From: a bacterium | GTDB taxonomy: Bacteria; Bacillota_I; Bacilli_A; Izemoplasmatales; Hujiaoplasmataceae | Assembly: GCA_030684695.1 (NCBI GenBank) | Contig: JAUXXX010000102.1 | Span: 1 to 64,000 of the forward strand | Length of the DNA: 64,000 nucleotides | Direction: 5' to 3' | Shown here: piece by piece, positions 34,783-43,378 of the stretch | How positions within the stretch are numbered: the stretch's first letter is position 1 | How the letters are laid out: each line of letters opens with the position of its first letter | Position numbers and translations under genes: made by a program | Notes under the pieces: model-generated | The model's input: only the letters and a program-made list of their open reading frames with translations | Told to the model about the DNA's origin: nothing | Databases searched by the model: none

Positions 34783-35985
34783 ATGGGCCGTGTTGTTTTA
34801 AAATATGGGGGATCCTCCGTAGCCACCATTGAGAAAATGCAGTTACTTGCACCTAAGATTTTACAAAGAGCCATACTAGGAGAACAAATTGTAATCGTGG
34901 TTTCTGCGATGGGCAATTCTACCAATCATTTGCTTGATTTAGCCAAAAAGGCTTCCAGTCATCCCCCTAAAAGAGAAATTGATTTGCTTATTTCAACGGG
35001 AGAACAAGTATCCATCTCCTTATTCACTATGGTACTAAAAGAAATGGGAGGCGATGCCATCGCCTTAACAGGGTTCCAAGCAGGAATTCATACCATTGGG
35101 TCACATACCAAAAATAAAATCAAAGAAATAGATACTCGAGTCATTGAAAAACATTTAGAAGCTGGCAAAATTGTGGTCGTAGCTGGATTTCAAGGATTGA
35201 ATGATGAAGGGGATATCACAACGTTAGGCAGAGGCGGTTCAGACACAACGGCCGTAGCCATTGCAGCGAAGCTTCACACACACGCAGAGATTTATACCGA
35301 TGTGGATGGTATTTATGGGGTAGACCCACGGTTGTTTCCACAAGCAAAAAAAATCAATACGATTACATATGAAGAAATGAAAGAAATGGCATTTTTAGGA
35401 GCGAAAGTAATGGAACCTCGCTCCATTGAAATTGGACACCGCTATGGTGTGAAAATCTATGTGGCATCTGCTCATGGTGATGTAGCTGGTACATGGATTA
35501 TGGAGGAATCCCCTGTGGAAGAAAAACAAATAACTGGTTTATCCATCTCTCAAAAAGTAGTGATGGTTACCTTACGAAATGTCCCAAATAAACCACGTGT
35601 CATAGCGGATTTATTCGCGGCATTGGCCCAAAACGAAGTCAATGTGGATATCATTTCGAAAACCACATCCATTCAAGATTTGATCAATGTTGCTTTTACT
35701 GCATCGAGTGATGATTTTGAAGCGATTGAAACAGTCGTTCAATCGATTCAAAAAAACATCCCATCGATTGAACCATATTATGAATCAAACATCGTGAAAG
35801 TCAGTGTGGTAGGTACCGGAATGAGAACACAAAGCGGAGTCGCTGCGAAGCTGTTTACGTTACTTGCGGACCATGATATCGAGTTTAAATTGGTTACGAC
35901 TTCAGAAATTTCCATTTCTTACACGATGGATAAATCATATCAAGAAATCGCAGTTCAAGTAATTGCTTCTGCATTTGGATTGTAG
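34783..35985 (+). CDS. lysC: Aspartate kinase
   Basis: A 400-residue monofunctional aspartokinase, the first committed step of lysine, methionine and threonine synthesis. The N-terminal kinase domain has KYGGSSVA, the aspartate-binding region GRGGSDTTAVAIA and YTDVDGIY. Two C-terminal ACT domains (GLSISQKVVMVTL..., VKVSVVGTGMRTQSGVAAKLF) would bind the feedback inhibitor. The riboswitch control suggests the lysine-responsive isoform; the inhibitor is inference. It starts two bases after lysA. Confidence 0.95.
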   Translation: MGRVVLKYGGSSVATIEKMQLLAPKILQRAILGEQIVIVVSAMGNSTNHLLDLAKKASSHPPKREIDLLISTGEQVSISLFTMVLKEMGGDAIALTGFQAGIHTIGSHTKNKIKEIDTRVIEKHLEAGKIVVVAGFQGLNDEGDITTLGRGGSDTTAVAIAAKLHTHAEIYTDVDGIYGVDPRLFPQAKKINTITYEEMKEMAFLGAKVMEPRSIEIGHRYGVKIYVASAHGDVAGTWIMEESPVEEKQITGLSISQKVVMVTLRNVPNKPRVIADLFAALAQNEVNVDIISKTTSIQDLINVAFTASSDDFEAIETVVQSIQKNIPSIEPYYESNIVKVSVVGTGMRTQSGVAAKLFTLLADHDIEFKLVTTSEISISYTMDKSYQEIAVQVIASAFGL

Positions 35986-35992
35986 GTGGATT

Positions 35993-36799
35993 ATGATTTC
36001 CTTTGAAAAGTATCACGGGACAGGAAATGACTTTATATTTACACAAATGGTGCCATACCCAAGTCAACTTGCCATTTTGTTATGTGATCGGCATTTTGGC
36101 ATTGGTGCAGACGGATTGATGATTGCCTCGCCCTCAACGATCGCTCGAATTAAGATGGATTATTGGAATTCGGATGGAAGTGTTGCTCCAATGTGTGGAA
36201 ATGGCATGCGTTGTTTCGTGAAGTATGTATTGAAAAATAACATTGTTCAAGAACATGTCTTTGATGTTGAAACCAAAGCAGGCATCATTCATGTGGAGTA
36301 TCACCAACATTCAGATTTGGTGTCAGTTACTATGACCGATCCCATCATGGTGCTTCAAACACCGGATGTGAAACATCCAGGAATGTTTCAACACATCGAA
36401 ATAGAACTACAATCCAAAAAGAAAGCAGTATCGGCTTTGTTCTTAGGAACACTCCATGCAGTAGTATTCGTCGAATCAGGGAAGACGTTGGAGTATGTAG
36501 AATTTGCGGAAGCGCTTGGAAAGCATCCTGCATTCCCTAAGCAAATTAATGTAAATATAGTAGAAGTACAATCCAACAATTCCATCTTAGTCACTACATA
36601 TGAACGAGGAGCGGGTTGGACAAAGTCCTGTGGAACAGGAGCTTGTGCAAGTGCTTTTCAAGCTTTCAAAGATGGATTGGTATCTCCAAGTGTCAACGTT
36701 TTAGTACCCGGTGGTACATTGCATGTTGGTGTCCATGAATCTATTGTATTAACAGGAGAAGCAACATGGATTGCTTCGGGGGTAACAAATGATGTTTAA
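35993..36799 (+). CDS. dapF: Diaminopimelate epimerase
   Basis: A 268-residue cofactor-independent epimerase converting LL- to meso-diaminopimelate. It has two catalytic Cys, in PMCGNGMRC and KSCGTGACA, and the N-terminal KYHGTGNDFI. ATG 35993 is chosen, as an in-frame TTG-type start at 35963 would lie inside lysC. It overlaps asd by 11 bases. Confidence 0.95.
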   Translation: MISFEKYHGTGNDFIFTQMVPYPSQLAILLCDRHFGIGADGLMIASPSTIARIKMDYWNSDGSVAPMCGNGMRCFVKYVLKNNIVQEHVFDVETKAGIIHVEYHQHSDLVSVTMTDPIMVLQTPDVKHPGMFQHIEIELQSKKKAVSALFLGTLHAVVFVESGKTLEYVEFAEALGKHPAFPKQINVNIVEVQSNNSILVTTYERGAGWTKSCGTGACASAFQAFKDGLVSPSVNVLVPGGTLHVGVHESIVLTGEATWIASGVTNDV

Positions 36800-37784
36800 G
36801 CCCAAAAAAGTCGCAATTGTTGGGGCGAGTGGATTAGTCGGCCAACAATTTATTAAAATATTGGAGGAATTTTCCTTCCCTATCGAAAAACTTAGTTTAT
36901 TTGCTTCTGCGAAGAGTGCTGGAAAAAGTGTATTGTTTCAAGGGAATGAAGTGTTCATTCAAGAATGCACAGAAACTTCTTTTGAAGAAGGATTTGATGT
37001 GGTATTGTTTTCTGCTGGTGGTGATGTATCAAGAAAGTTCGCACCTATTGCTTGCAAAACAAATGCCCTCGTTATTGATAATTCGAGTGCATGGCGGATG
37101 GATGAACTGGTTCCACTAGTGGTGCCAGAATGTAATCCACAAGACATCTTTTTTCACCAAGGCATCATTGCAAACCCCAACTGTTCAACCATTCAAGCCG
37201 TCGTTGCATTGCAAGCGGTAGAAGATTTGTTTGATATCACACGAATCTCTTATAGTACTTATCAAGCGGTTTCAGGATCAGGTTACAAAGGAATTAATGA
37301 TTTACATCGGGGAGAAGAAGGAGCGGAACCACTCTTTTACCCTCACCCAATCATTCATAACGTAATTCCACAAATTGATCGATTTTTAGATACTTTTGAA
37401 ACCTACGAGGAATTGAAAATGCGTCAAGAAACCAAAAAAATTCTTCATAAGCCACAATTAATTATCCATTCTACGTGCATTCGAGTACCCGTACTCAATT
37501 CTCATACCGTTGTGGTCCATGCTCAATGTAAAAACGTCATTGACCAAGAACAACTCATTCAAGCATGGAAAAACAACCCCGCTATTGAATACATAGCTGC
37601 CCCCGATTATCCAACACCATTGAGAGCAAGTGGGCAAGATAAAGTACTGATTGGACGGTTGGTTTGTGACAAAGACGATCCCACATTTGTGTCGTTTATC
37701 ACTGTAGCTGACAACATTCGTAAAGGTGCTGCGACCAACGCAGTTCAAATCGCTATGACCTATTTTAAGGAGGAATTGCAATGA
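36789..37784 (+). CDS. asd: Aspartate-semialdehyde dehydrogenase
   Basis: A 331-residue NADPH enzyme reducing aspartyl phosphate to aspartate semialdehyde. It has the Rossmann start VAIVGASGLVGQ, a catalytic Cys in NPNCSTIQ, and a His in the later STCIRVPVLNSHT block. GGGGG precedes a pair of ATGs. Overlaps dapF and dapA. Its product feeds dapA next in line. Confidence 0.95.
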   Translation: MMFKPKKVAIVGASGLVGQQFIKILEEFSFPIEKLSLFASAKSAGKSVLFQGNEVFIQECTETSFEEGFDVVLFSAGGDVSRKFAPIACKTNALVIDNSSAWRMDELVPLVVPECNPQDIFFHQGIIANPNCSTIQAVVALQAVEDLFDITRISYSTYQAVSGSGYKGINDLHRGEEGAEPLFYPHPIIHNVIPQIDRFLDTFETYEELKMRQETKKILHKPQLIIHSTCIRVPVLNSHTVVVHAQCKNVIDQEQLIQAWKNNPAIEYIAAPDYPTPLRASGQDKVLIGRLVCDKDDPTFVSFITVADNIRKGAATNAVQIAMTYFKEELQ

Positions 37785-38674
37785 GTTTATTATTTACAGG
37801 ATCTGGAGTTGCTTTAGTAACCCCATTTCTCCCATCCGGAGAAATCAATTATGTCGTATTATCACAGTTGATTGAATGGCATATTTTGAACAAGACGGAT
37901 GCTCTCATTTTAGCAGGAACAACGGGAGAAGCGGCGACGCTTTCATTAGAAGAAAAACGTAGTTTGTTTTCGTATAGTGTCAAAGTAGCGAACAAACGGA
38001 TTCATATTTGTGCTGGTACTGGTACAAACAACACCTCTGCGAGCATTGAACTATCCTTGATTGCTCAAGAAGCTGGAGTGGATAGCTTGTTATTGGTTAC
38101 TCCTTTTTATAACAAACCCACCCAACGTGGAATGTATGCTCACTTTGAAGCCATCGCTTCAAGAGTACAAATTCCAATAATCTTATACAATGTGCCATCT
38201 AGAACGTCTGTAAATTTACTTCCAGAAACAGTCGCTGCATTATCAAAGATTCCAAATATCCGTGCCATAAAAGAAGCAAGTGCAGACATATCTCAAATTG
38301 CAAAAGTATTTGAGTTATGTGGAAACGAATTTATCGTGTATTCTGGAAATGATGATCAAACGTTTGCAATCATGGCACTTGGAGGAAAAGGAGTCATTTC
38401 CGTTAGTGCCAACATCGCACCTTTGGCAGTATCCAATCAAGTACACTTATTTTTAAATGGATTGATTCAAGAAGCAAAGCAACTAGGAAATGTTCTTCGT
38501 CCATTGCACGATATCATGTTCATTGAAACCAATCCTGTTCCTGTCAAGCAAGCACTCCAACTAATGGGGACTGAAGTGGGTGAAGTACGACTTCCTTTGG
38601 TTTCTTTAGAAGAGAAAAACTTTGTGAAATTACAAACGGTTATCAATGATTATCAACAAAGAGGCATTTTATGA
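37781..38674 (+). CDS. dapA: 4-Hydroxy-tetrahydrodipicolinate synthase
   Basis: A 297-residue TIM-barrel lyase that condenses pyruvate with aspartate semialdehyde. It has GTTGEAATLS, the catalytic Tyr in LYNVPSRT and the Schiff-base Lys in AIKEAS. AAGGAGGA precedes the ATG. It overlaps asd and dapB by four bases each. Confidence 0.96.
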   Translation: MSLLFTGSGVALVTPFLPSGEINYVVLSQLIEWHILNKTDALILAGTTGEAATLSLEEKRSLFSYSVKVANKRIHICAGTGTNNTSASIELSLIAQEAGVDSLLLVTPFYNKPTQRGMYAHFEAIASRVQIPIILYNVPSRTSVNLLPETVAALSKIPNIRAIKEASADISQIAKVFELCGNEFIVYSGNDDQTFAIMALGGKGVISVSANIAPLAVSNQVHLFLNGLIQEAKQLGNVLRPLHDIMFIETNPVPVKQALQLMGTEVGEVRLPLVSLEEKNFVKLQTVINDYQQRGIL

Positions 38675-39432
38675 ACATTGGAGTCATTGGGATTCATGGC
38701 CAAATGGGCCAATTAATCGCTACCTCCATTCAAAAAAAAGCCAATTGGAAGGTATTGTTTGGCGTGGATGCCATCAAACAAGTCCCCTTTGGTGAAGTGA
38801 TAGTGTTTGGCTCTTTAGCAGACGCACCACGTGCAGATCTCGTTGTGGATTTTTCTCATATTGGACAATGGAGTTCTACGATTGCCTATGCGAAAAAGCA
38901 TCAAGTACCTTTAGTATTAGGAACCACAGGATACTCCGTCCATCAATACCATGAATTAGTGGAGGCTTCAAAAGTAGTTCCAATTTTTCATTCTCAGAAT
39001 TTTTCGGTAGGTTTATATGTTGTTTTGCAAGCACTAAAACAAATCACCCCCATGCTTGAAGACGATTTTGACATTGAAATCATCGAACGTCACCACGGTC
39101 AAAAGGTAGACGCTCCTTCTGGAACAGCCCATTTAATCATGGATACGATTCAACAATCGTTATCCACAAAGTATGAAATTATCCATGGACGTGAAGGTTT
39201 TACAGGTGCACGTCCGAAAACCCAAATTGGGGTTCATTCCATACGTGGGGGAAGCATTGCTGGGGTTCATGAAGTATTGTTTGCATCCAAAGGAGAGCAA
39301 ATTCAATTGTCTCATACTGCGGAATCCAGACAAGTATTTGTTTCAGGCGCATTAAAAGCCATTTCGTTTTTACAACATCTCCCCAGTGGATTATATGGCA
39401 TGTCTCATTTAATAGGAGGGATTACTCAATGA
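38671..39432 (+). CDS. dapB: 4-Hydroxy-tetrahydrodipicolinate reductase
   Basis: A 253-residue NAD(P)H reductase forming tetrahydrodipicolinate. It has the Rossmann [17 protein letters not shown], and the substrate/catalytic block [15 protein letters not shown]. It is coupled by ATGA overlaps on both sides. It ends in TGA, confirming TGA as a stop here. Confidence 0.95.
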   Translation: MNIGVIGIHGQMGQLIATSIQKKANWKVLFGVDAIKQVPFGEVIVFGSLADAPRADLVVDFSHIGQWSSTIAYAKKHQVPLVLGTTGYSVHQYHELVEASKVVPIFHSQNFSVGLYVVLQALKQITPMLEDDFDIEIIERHHGQKVDAPSGTAHLIMDTIQQSLSTKYEIIHGREGFTGARPKTQIGVHSIRGGSIAGVHEVLFASKGEQIQLSHTAESRQVFVSGALKAISFLQHLPSGLYGMSHLIGGITQ

Positions 39433-40139
39433 ATGAATTTTTACTAGATCCATATGAAATAGCGAAATACATCAAACAAGCAACCAAAACAACCCCGATT
39501 AAGGCAACCTTACAAGGACGCTTTGAATCGATACTTTTCCCAGGCGTCAAGTGTTTTGGGACCGATTCTTTTAAAGTATTGTTTGGAGAAGCATCGGTAA
39601 TCGAATTATTATTAGTTCAACACAAAGACTTTATTGATGATGTAGTTATTGAGTCGAGTCGCCGGAATTCAGCTATTCCACTTCTTGATATTACTGCTCT
39701 TGATGCGAGAATTGAACCAGGTGCAATCATTCGTGAGTTTGTATCAATTGGATCCAAAGCAGTCATCATGATGGGTGCTGTTATCAATATTGGGGCTGTC
39801 ATTGGTAGTGAAACGATGATTGATATGAATGCAGTTGTCGGTGCAAGAGGGCAAATAGGTAGTCGGTGCCACATTGGGGCTGGAGCCGTCATTGCAGGAG
39901 TCTTAGAACCCCCTTCGAAGTTGCCGGTTATTATTGAAGATGGAGTGCTGGTTGGCGCGAATGCTGTGGTACTAGAAGGTGTTCGAGTTGGTAAAAATAG
40001 TGTAGTAGCTGCAGGTGCTATTGTTACACAAGATGTACCTGAAGGGGTCGTTGTGGCTGGGTCTCCTGCGAAAATAATTAAGCAAAAAGATGAGAAAACA
40101 GAAGGAAAAACACAACTTCTTAACGATCTTAGAAAGTAG
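39429..40139 (+). CDS. dapH: Tetrahydrodipicolinate N-acetyltransferase
   Basis: A 236-residue hexapeptide-repeat (left-handed beta-helix) acetyltransferase. Repeating units such as [20 protein letters not shown] and the C-terminal VVAGSPAK are typical. The length equals DapH of Bacillus and its N-terminal domain ([10 protein letters not shown]) is DapH-like, not the succinylating DapD. It therefore commits the pathway to N-acetyl intermediates and explains the following two genes. Confidence 0.95.
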   Translation: MNEFLLDPYEIAKYIKQATKTTPIKATLQGRFESILFPGVKCFGTDSFKVLFGEASVIELLLVQHKDFIDDVVIESSRRNSAIPLLDITALDARIEPGAIIREFVSIGSKAVIMMGAVINIGAVIGSETMIDMNAVVGARGQIGSRCHIGAGAVIAGVLEPPSKLPVIIEDGVLVGANAVVLEGVRVGKNSVVAAGAIVTQDVPEGVVVAGSPAKIIKQKDEKTEGKTQLLNDLRK

Positions 40140-40144
40140 GACAT

Positions 40145-41335
40145 ATGGACTTATTAACACGTGATCAACAATACATCATGAATACGTATCGACGACTTCC
40201 GATTGTCGTAAAAAAAGCCAAAGGCAGTTATTTGATTGACGAATCCAACCAAGCATACTTGGATTTCTTTGCAGGGATTGCTGTCAATTCGCTGGGACAT
40301 TCACATCATGTAATCCAAAAAGCCATGAAGAAGCAAATGCGTCAATTCTTGCATTTATCTAACTATTTTTCTACCGAAAGTGTTGTGGAACTAGCAAAGA
40401 AATTGACACATTTATCTGGTCTTGATCAAGTCTTCTTTACAAACTCTGGAACAGAAGCCACCGAAGCTGCGATGAAGTTAGCCCGCAAAGCTACTCGTCA
40501 ATTGAATCCAGAAAAACTGGAGTTTATTGCATTGAAAGATTCTTTCCATGGACGTACGCTTGGCGCATTATCACTGACTGGACAACCCAAATATCAAGAA
40601 TCCTTTCGCCCACTGATTCCGCTAGTTCGTCATATTGAACGAAACAATCTTGACCAATTAAAACAAGCTGTCAATGATAAAACATCTGCGGTTTTTCTTG
40701 AAGTCATTCAAGGAGAAAGCGGGGTTCAAGTATTAAGTGAGGACTTCCTTCAGACCATTATGGACTTACAAGCACAATATCATTTTTTGATTGTGGCAGA
40801 TGAAGTGCAGTCCGGATTATACCGTACTGGCATTCCGTTTAGTTATCAACGAACTCCATTAAAGCCAGACATGGTAACCGTTGCTAAATCACTGGGGGGC
40901 GGATTGCCCATTGGGGCTTTAATCGCAACTTCTGAAGTTGCGAGTGCATTTACCTACGGAGATCATGGCTCAACATTTGGAGGAAATCCATTTGTGGCTG
41001 CCCTTGGAAACGCATTACTTGGAGAATTATCATCGACAACATTCCAAACGCATTTAAAAACGCAATGTCAAGCACTCCTCCAAGGATTAAAAGAAATCGC
41101 AAGACTTTATCCTCATGTGATTACACAGATTCGTGGAGAAGGGATGATGCTTGGGCTTGAAGTTGGCACTTACGCTCCACTTATCCAAAAGGCTGCTTTT
41201 AACAAAAAGTTGTTACTTAATGTCACGAATCAAACAGTGATTCGTTTGCTTCCCCCATTGACCATCAACCAAAAAGAACTCAGTGAATTCTTTACCAAAT
41301 TCAAACAATCGATTGATGAGGTTTGTTTGCAATGA
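40145..41335 (+). CDS. Class III aminotransferase, probable N-acetyl-LL-DAP aminotransferase
   Basis: A 396-residue PLP enzyme of the acetylornithine/ornithine aminotransferase (ArgD) group: NSGTEATEAAMKLAR, the substrate loop FHGRT, VADEVQSG and the PLP Lys in TVAKSLGGGLPIGA. In Bacillus the acetylated DAP pathway uses a class I aminotransferase (PatA). Here a class III enzyme lies between dapH and the deacetylase, under the lysine riboswitch. The inferred job is transamination of N-acetyl-2-amino-6-oxopimelate. ArgD is known to be bifunctional in some bacteria. Arginine genes are absent nearby. It overlaps the next gene by four bases. Confidence 0.88.
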   Translation: MDLLTRDQQYIMNTYRRLPIVVKKAKGSYLIDESNQAYLDFFAGIAVNSLGHSHHVIQKAMKKQMRQFLHLSNYFSTESVVELAKKLTHLSGLDQVFFTNSGTEATEAAMKLARKATRQLNPEKLEFIALKDSFHGRTLGALSLTGQPKYQESFRPLIPLVRHIERNNLDQLKQAVNDKTSAVFLEVIQGESGVQVLSEDFLQTIMDLQAQYHFLIVADEVQSGLYRTGIPFSYQRTPLKPDMVTVAKSLGGGLPIGALIATSEVASAFTYGDHGSTFGGNPFVAALGNALLGELSSTTFQTHLKTQCQALLQGLKEIARLYPHVITQIRGEGMMLGLEVGTYAPLIQKAAFNKKLLLNVTNQTVIRLLPPLTINQKELSEFFTKFKQSIDEVCLQ

Positions 41336-42468
41336 GTTCCCTACTGACCCAAGAAGATCTAACGTTTTACCGACGTAGCTTACATCAAATCCCAGAACTA
41401 GGGTTCGATGTATTGAAAACTAGAGTTTTTTTGATTTCACAGTTACATTCCATGGGATACATCACTCAAACGGTTGGTAAAACTGGAGTATTGGTTCATA
41501 AACTGGGTCTTGATTCGCGATGTTTGTTGTTTCGAAGTGATATGGATGCTCTTCCCATAGAAGAGGCGACCACTTGTGACTTTCAAAGTCAACACCCGGG
41601 AATCATGCATGCCTGTGGACATGATGGACATATGGCAATTCTGTTAGGATTCGCCAAAGAAATTGCACATTTACAAACAAAATACTCCATTCTTATGTTG
41701 TTTCAACCCGCAGAAGAAGGTCCTGGTGGTGCGAAGTTAATCATTGAAGAGGGTTTATTTCAACGATATGAAATCGTCCATGCATTTGGATTACATCTTT
41801 ATCCTGAGTTGGCAGGTGGAATTATCGGCTACCACGAAGGAGGATTCTTTGCTCAAAGCGGGGAAGTAGATATTGAAATCTTGGGGATATCTTCTCATGG
41901 TGCGAAACCTCATCTTGGTGCAGACGCGTTGCTAGCGAGTAGTCATCTTGTTTCTTTATTACAATCCATTGTCAGTCGATCCATCGATCCTTTTGAGCAA
42001 GCAGTCGTGACAATAGGTAAAATAAGTGGTGGAGATGCTCGCAATATCATTGCATCCACCATCCGATTAGAAGGAACCATTCGTGCCTTTGACGAAGAGG
42101 TATATGACACGATCAAGAAACGAATTCGTGAGATTGCTAAAGGAATTGAATGGTCCGATCATGTAATCGTTCATGTGGAAATTCGCGATTTCTATCCGGT
42201 TGTAAAAAATGACGTAGCATTGACAAAAGAGATTGTTTCATCGCTGTCTCATGTACAAGCAAAAGAGATTACCCCTGTGATGTTTGCAGAAGACTTCGCT
42301 TATTTCTCAAAGCAAGTCCCATCTTTATTTGTGATGCTGGGCTCTAGAAACGATGATTTAGGGTACATTCATCCGTTGCATTCCAATCAATTTCAATTTG
42401 ATGAGTCCATTTTATTAAGTGGAGTACGCTATTTTGAGGAAGTATTGGATATTTGTTCTTCCAAATAA
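41332..42468 (+). CDS. N-acetyldiaminopimelate deacetylase (M20 family)
   Basis: A 378-residue M20 peptidase/amidohydrolase: metal-binding HACGHDGH, catalytic QPAEEGPGGAK, dimerisation-domain GISSHGAKPH, and a late MFAEDFAYFS metal ligand block. It resembles YkuR of Bacillus and should remove acetate from N-acetyl-LL-DAP to give LL-DAP for DapF. ATG 41332 overlaps the aminotransferase stop (ATGA). Last gene of the lysine operon. Confidence 0.9.
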   Translation: MSSLLTQEDLTFYRRSLHQIPELGFDVLKTRVFLISQLHSMGYITQTVGKTGVLVHKLGLDSRCLLFRSDMDALPIEEATTCDFQSQHPGIMHACGHDGHMAILLGFAKEIAHLQTKYSILMLFQPAEEGPGGAKLIIEEGLFQRYEIVHAFGLHLYPELAGGIIGYHEGGFFAQSGEVDIEILGISSHGAKPHLGADALLASSHLVSLLQSIVSRSIDPFEQAVVTIGKISGGDARNIIASTIRLEGTIRAFDEEVYDTIKKRIREIAKGIEWSDHVIVHVEIRDFYPVVKNDVALTKEIVSSLSHVQAKEITPVMFAEDFAYFSKQVPSLFVMLGSRNDDLGYIHPLHSNQFQFDESILLSGVRYFEEVLDICSSK

Positions 42469-42470
42469 TC

Positions 42471-42500
42471 AAAGTCACCTCGCAAAGGTGACTTTTCTTT
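42471..42500 (+). terminator. Terminator of the lysine operon
   Basis: AAAGTCACCT/AGGTGACTTT with a 4-base loop, then TTCTTT, directly after the last stop codon. Confidence 0.85.
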
Positions 42501-42555
42501 ATTGAATCAATGAGTTGCTACATTTTTTTAACCAAAGGTGTATTCGTTGATTAAG

Positions 42556-42584
42556 TTGTCTTTTTCAGGGGTTTATTATATAAT
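42556..42584 (+). promoter_or_regulatory. Promoter of the ftsK-lepB-rbgA operon
   Basis: TTGTCT (42556-42561), 17-base spacer, TATAAT (42579-42584). Confidence 0.7.
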
Positions 42585-42611
42585 ACATCTATGCAAGAAG
42601 GGGGTATCACT

Positions 42612-43373
42612 TTGAAGCCATATTCGTTAGTTTCGCTTAATTGGCCACTCATTTCTACATTTATCATCGGGATGCTTACTGGTTTTGTTTTGCTTAGTTT
42701 GTTCATTGCCTTTTTGCTGATCAGGTCACGTAAAAGTAAGGAAAAACTAATTTTAAGTCATTCACAACCCCTTGAATCAGAAGTGATTACCAAAATGATT
42801 CAATCAAAGCAACAAGAGTTGATGGATACCATTAAGGTTTCTGATAACGCTTATTTCCGTGTCGCAATGGATTTATCGATGGATTTGGTCTTTGATATCG
42901 CAAAACATTATTTTCCAAACTCTACGTACCCCATTTATGAGTTATCCATTCAAGAAATTATGGATTTAGTTGCCTATATCCATAAAAGAGCGCAAGCAAT
43001 CGTCAATCATAAGTTTATTCGTTTGTTCAAAAATAGTCGAATTTCGACGATTGTCGATATTTTAAATAAGAAGAAAGCCATTGATAACTCAAAAATCATG
43101 AAATGGAATCGACAATACAAAATATCGAAAGTTCTTTCCTATGCTGGAATGGTCCTCAATTATGCCAATCCCATTTATTGGTTCCGTAAATTGGCCCTTA
43201 AACCATCTACCACATTAGTCATCAAGGAAGCCTGTAAAAAAATCATTGAAATCGCTGGAGAAGAAACCAATAAAATTTACTCGAAGAAGTTATTTATGTC
43301 TCCAGATGACCCACTATTACTAGAACAAACGTTTGATCAAATAACCGAAGAAGCCTATAAGACAAAGGAGTGA
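42612..43373 (+). CDS. Single-pass membrane protein of unknown function, upstream of ftsK
   Basis: A 253-residue protein with one strong TM helix near the N-terminus (about residues 13-36), then a cytoplasmic, mainly helical domain rich in Lys and Ile. I do not recognise the family. The start TTG 42612 is chosen because AAGGGGG precedes it; ATG 42591 coincides with the expected transcription start and has no leader. It shares an operon with an FtsK that lacks its own membrane anchor (six bases apart), so it is a candidate anchor or regulator. That role is inference. Confidence 0.75.
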   Translation: MKPYSLVSLNWPLISTFIIGMLTGFVLLSLFIAFLLIRSRKSKEKLILSHSQPLESEVITKMIQSKQQELMDTIKVSDNAYFRVAMDLSMDLVFDIAKHYFPNSTYPIYELSIQEIMDLVAYIHKRAQAIVNHKFIRLFKNSRISTIVDILNKKKAIDNSKIMKWNRQYKISKVLSYAGMVLNYANPIYWFRKLALKPSTTLVIKEACKKIIEIAGEETNKIYSKKLFMSPDDPLLLEQTFDQITEEAYKTKE

Positions 43374-43378
43374 ACCTC

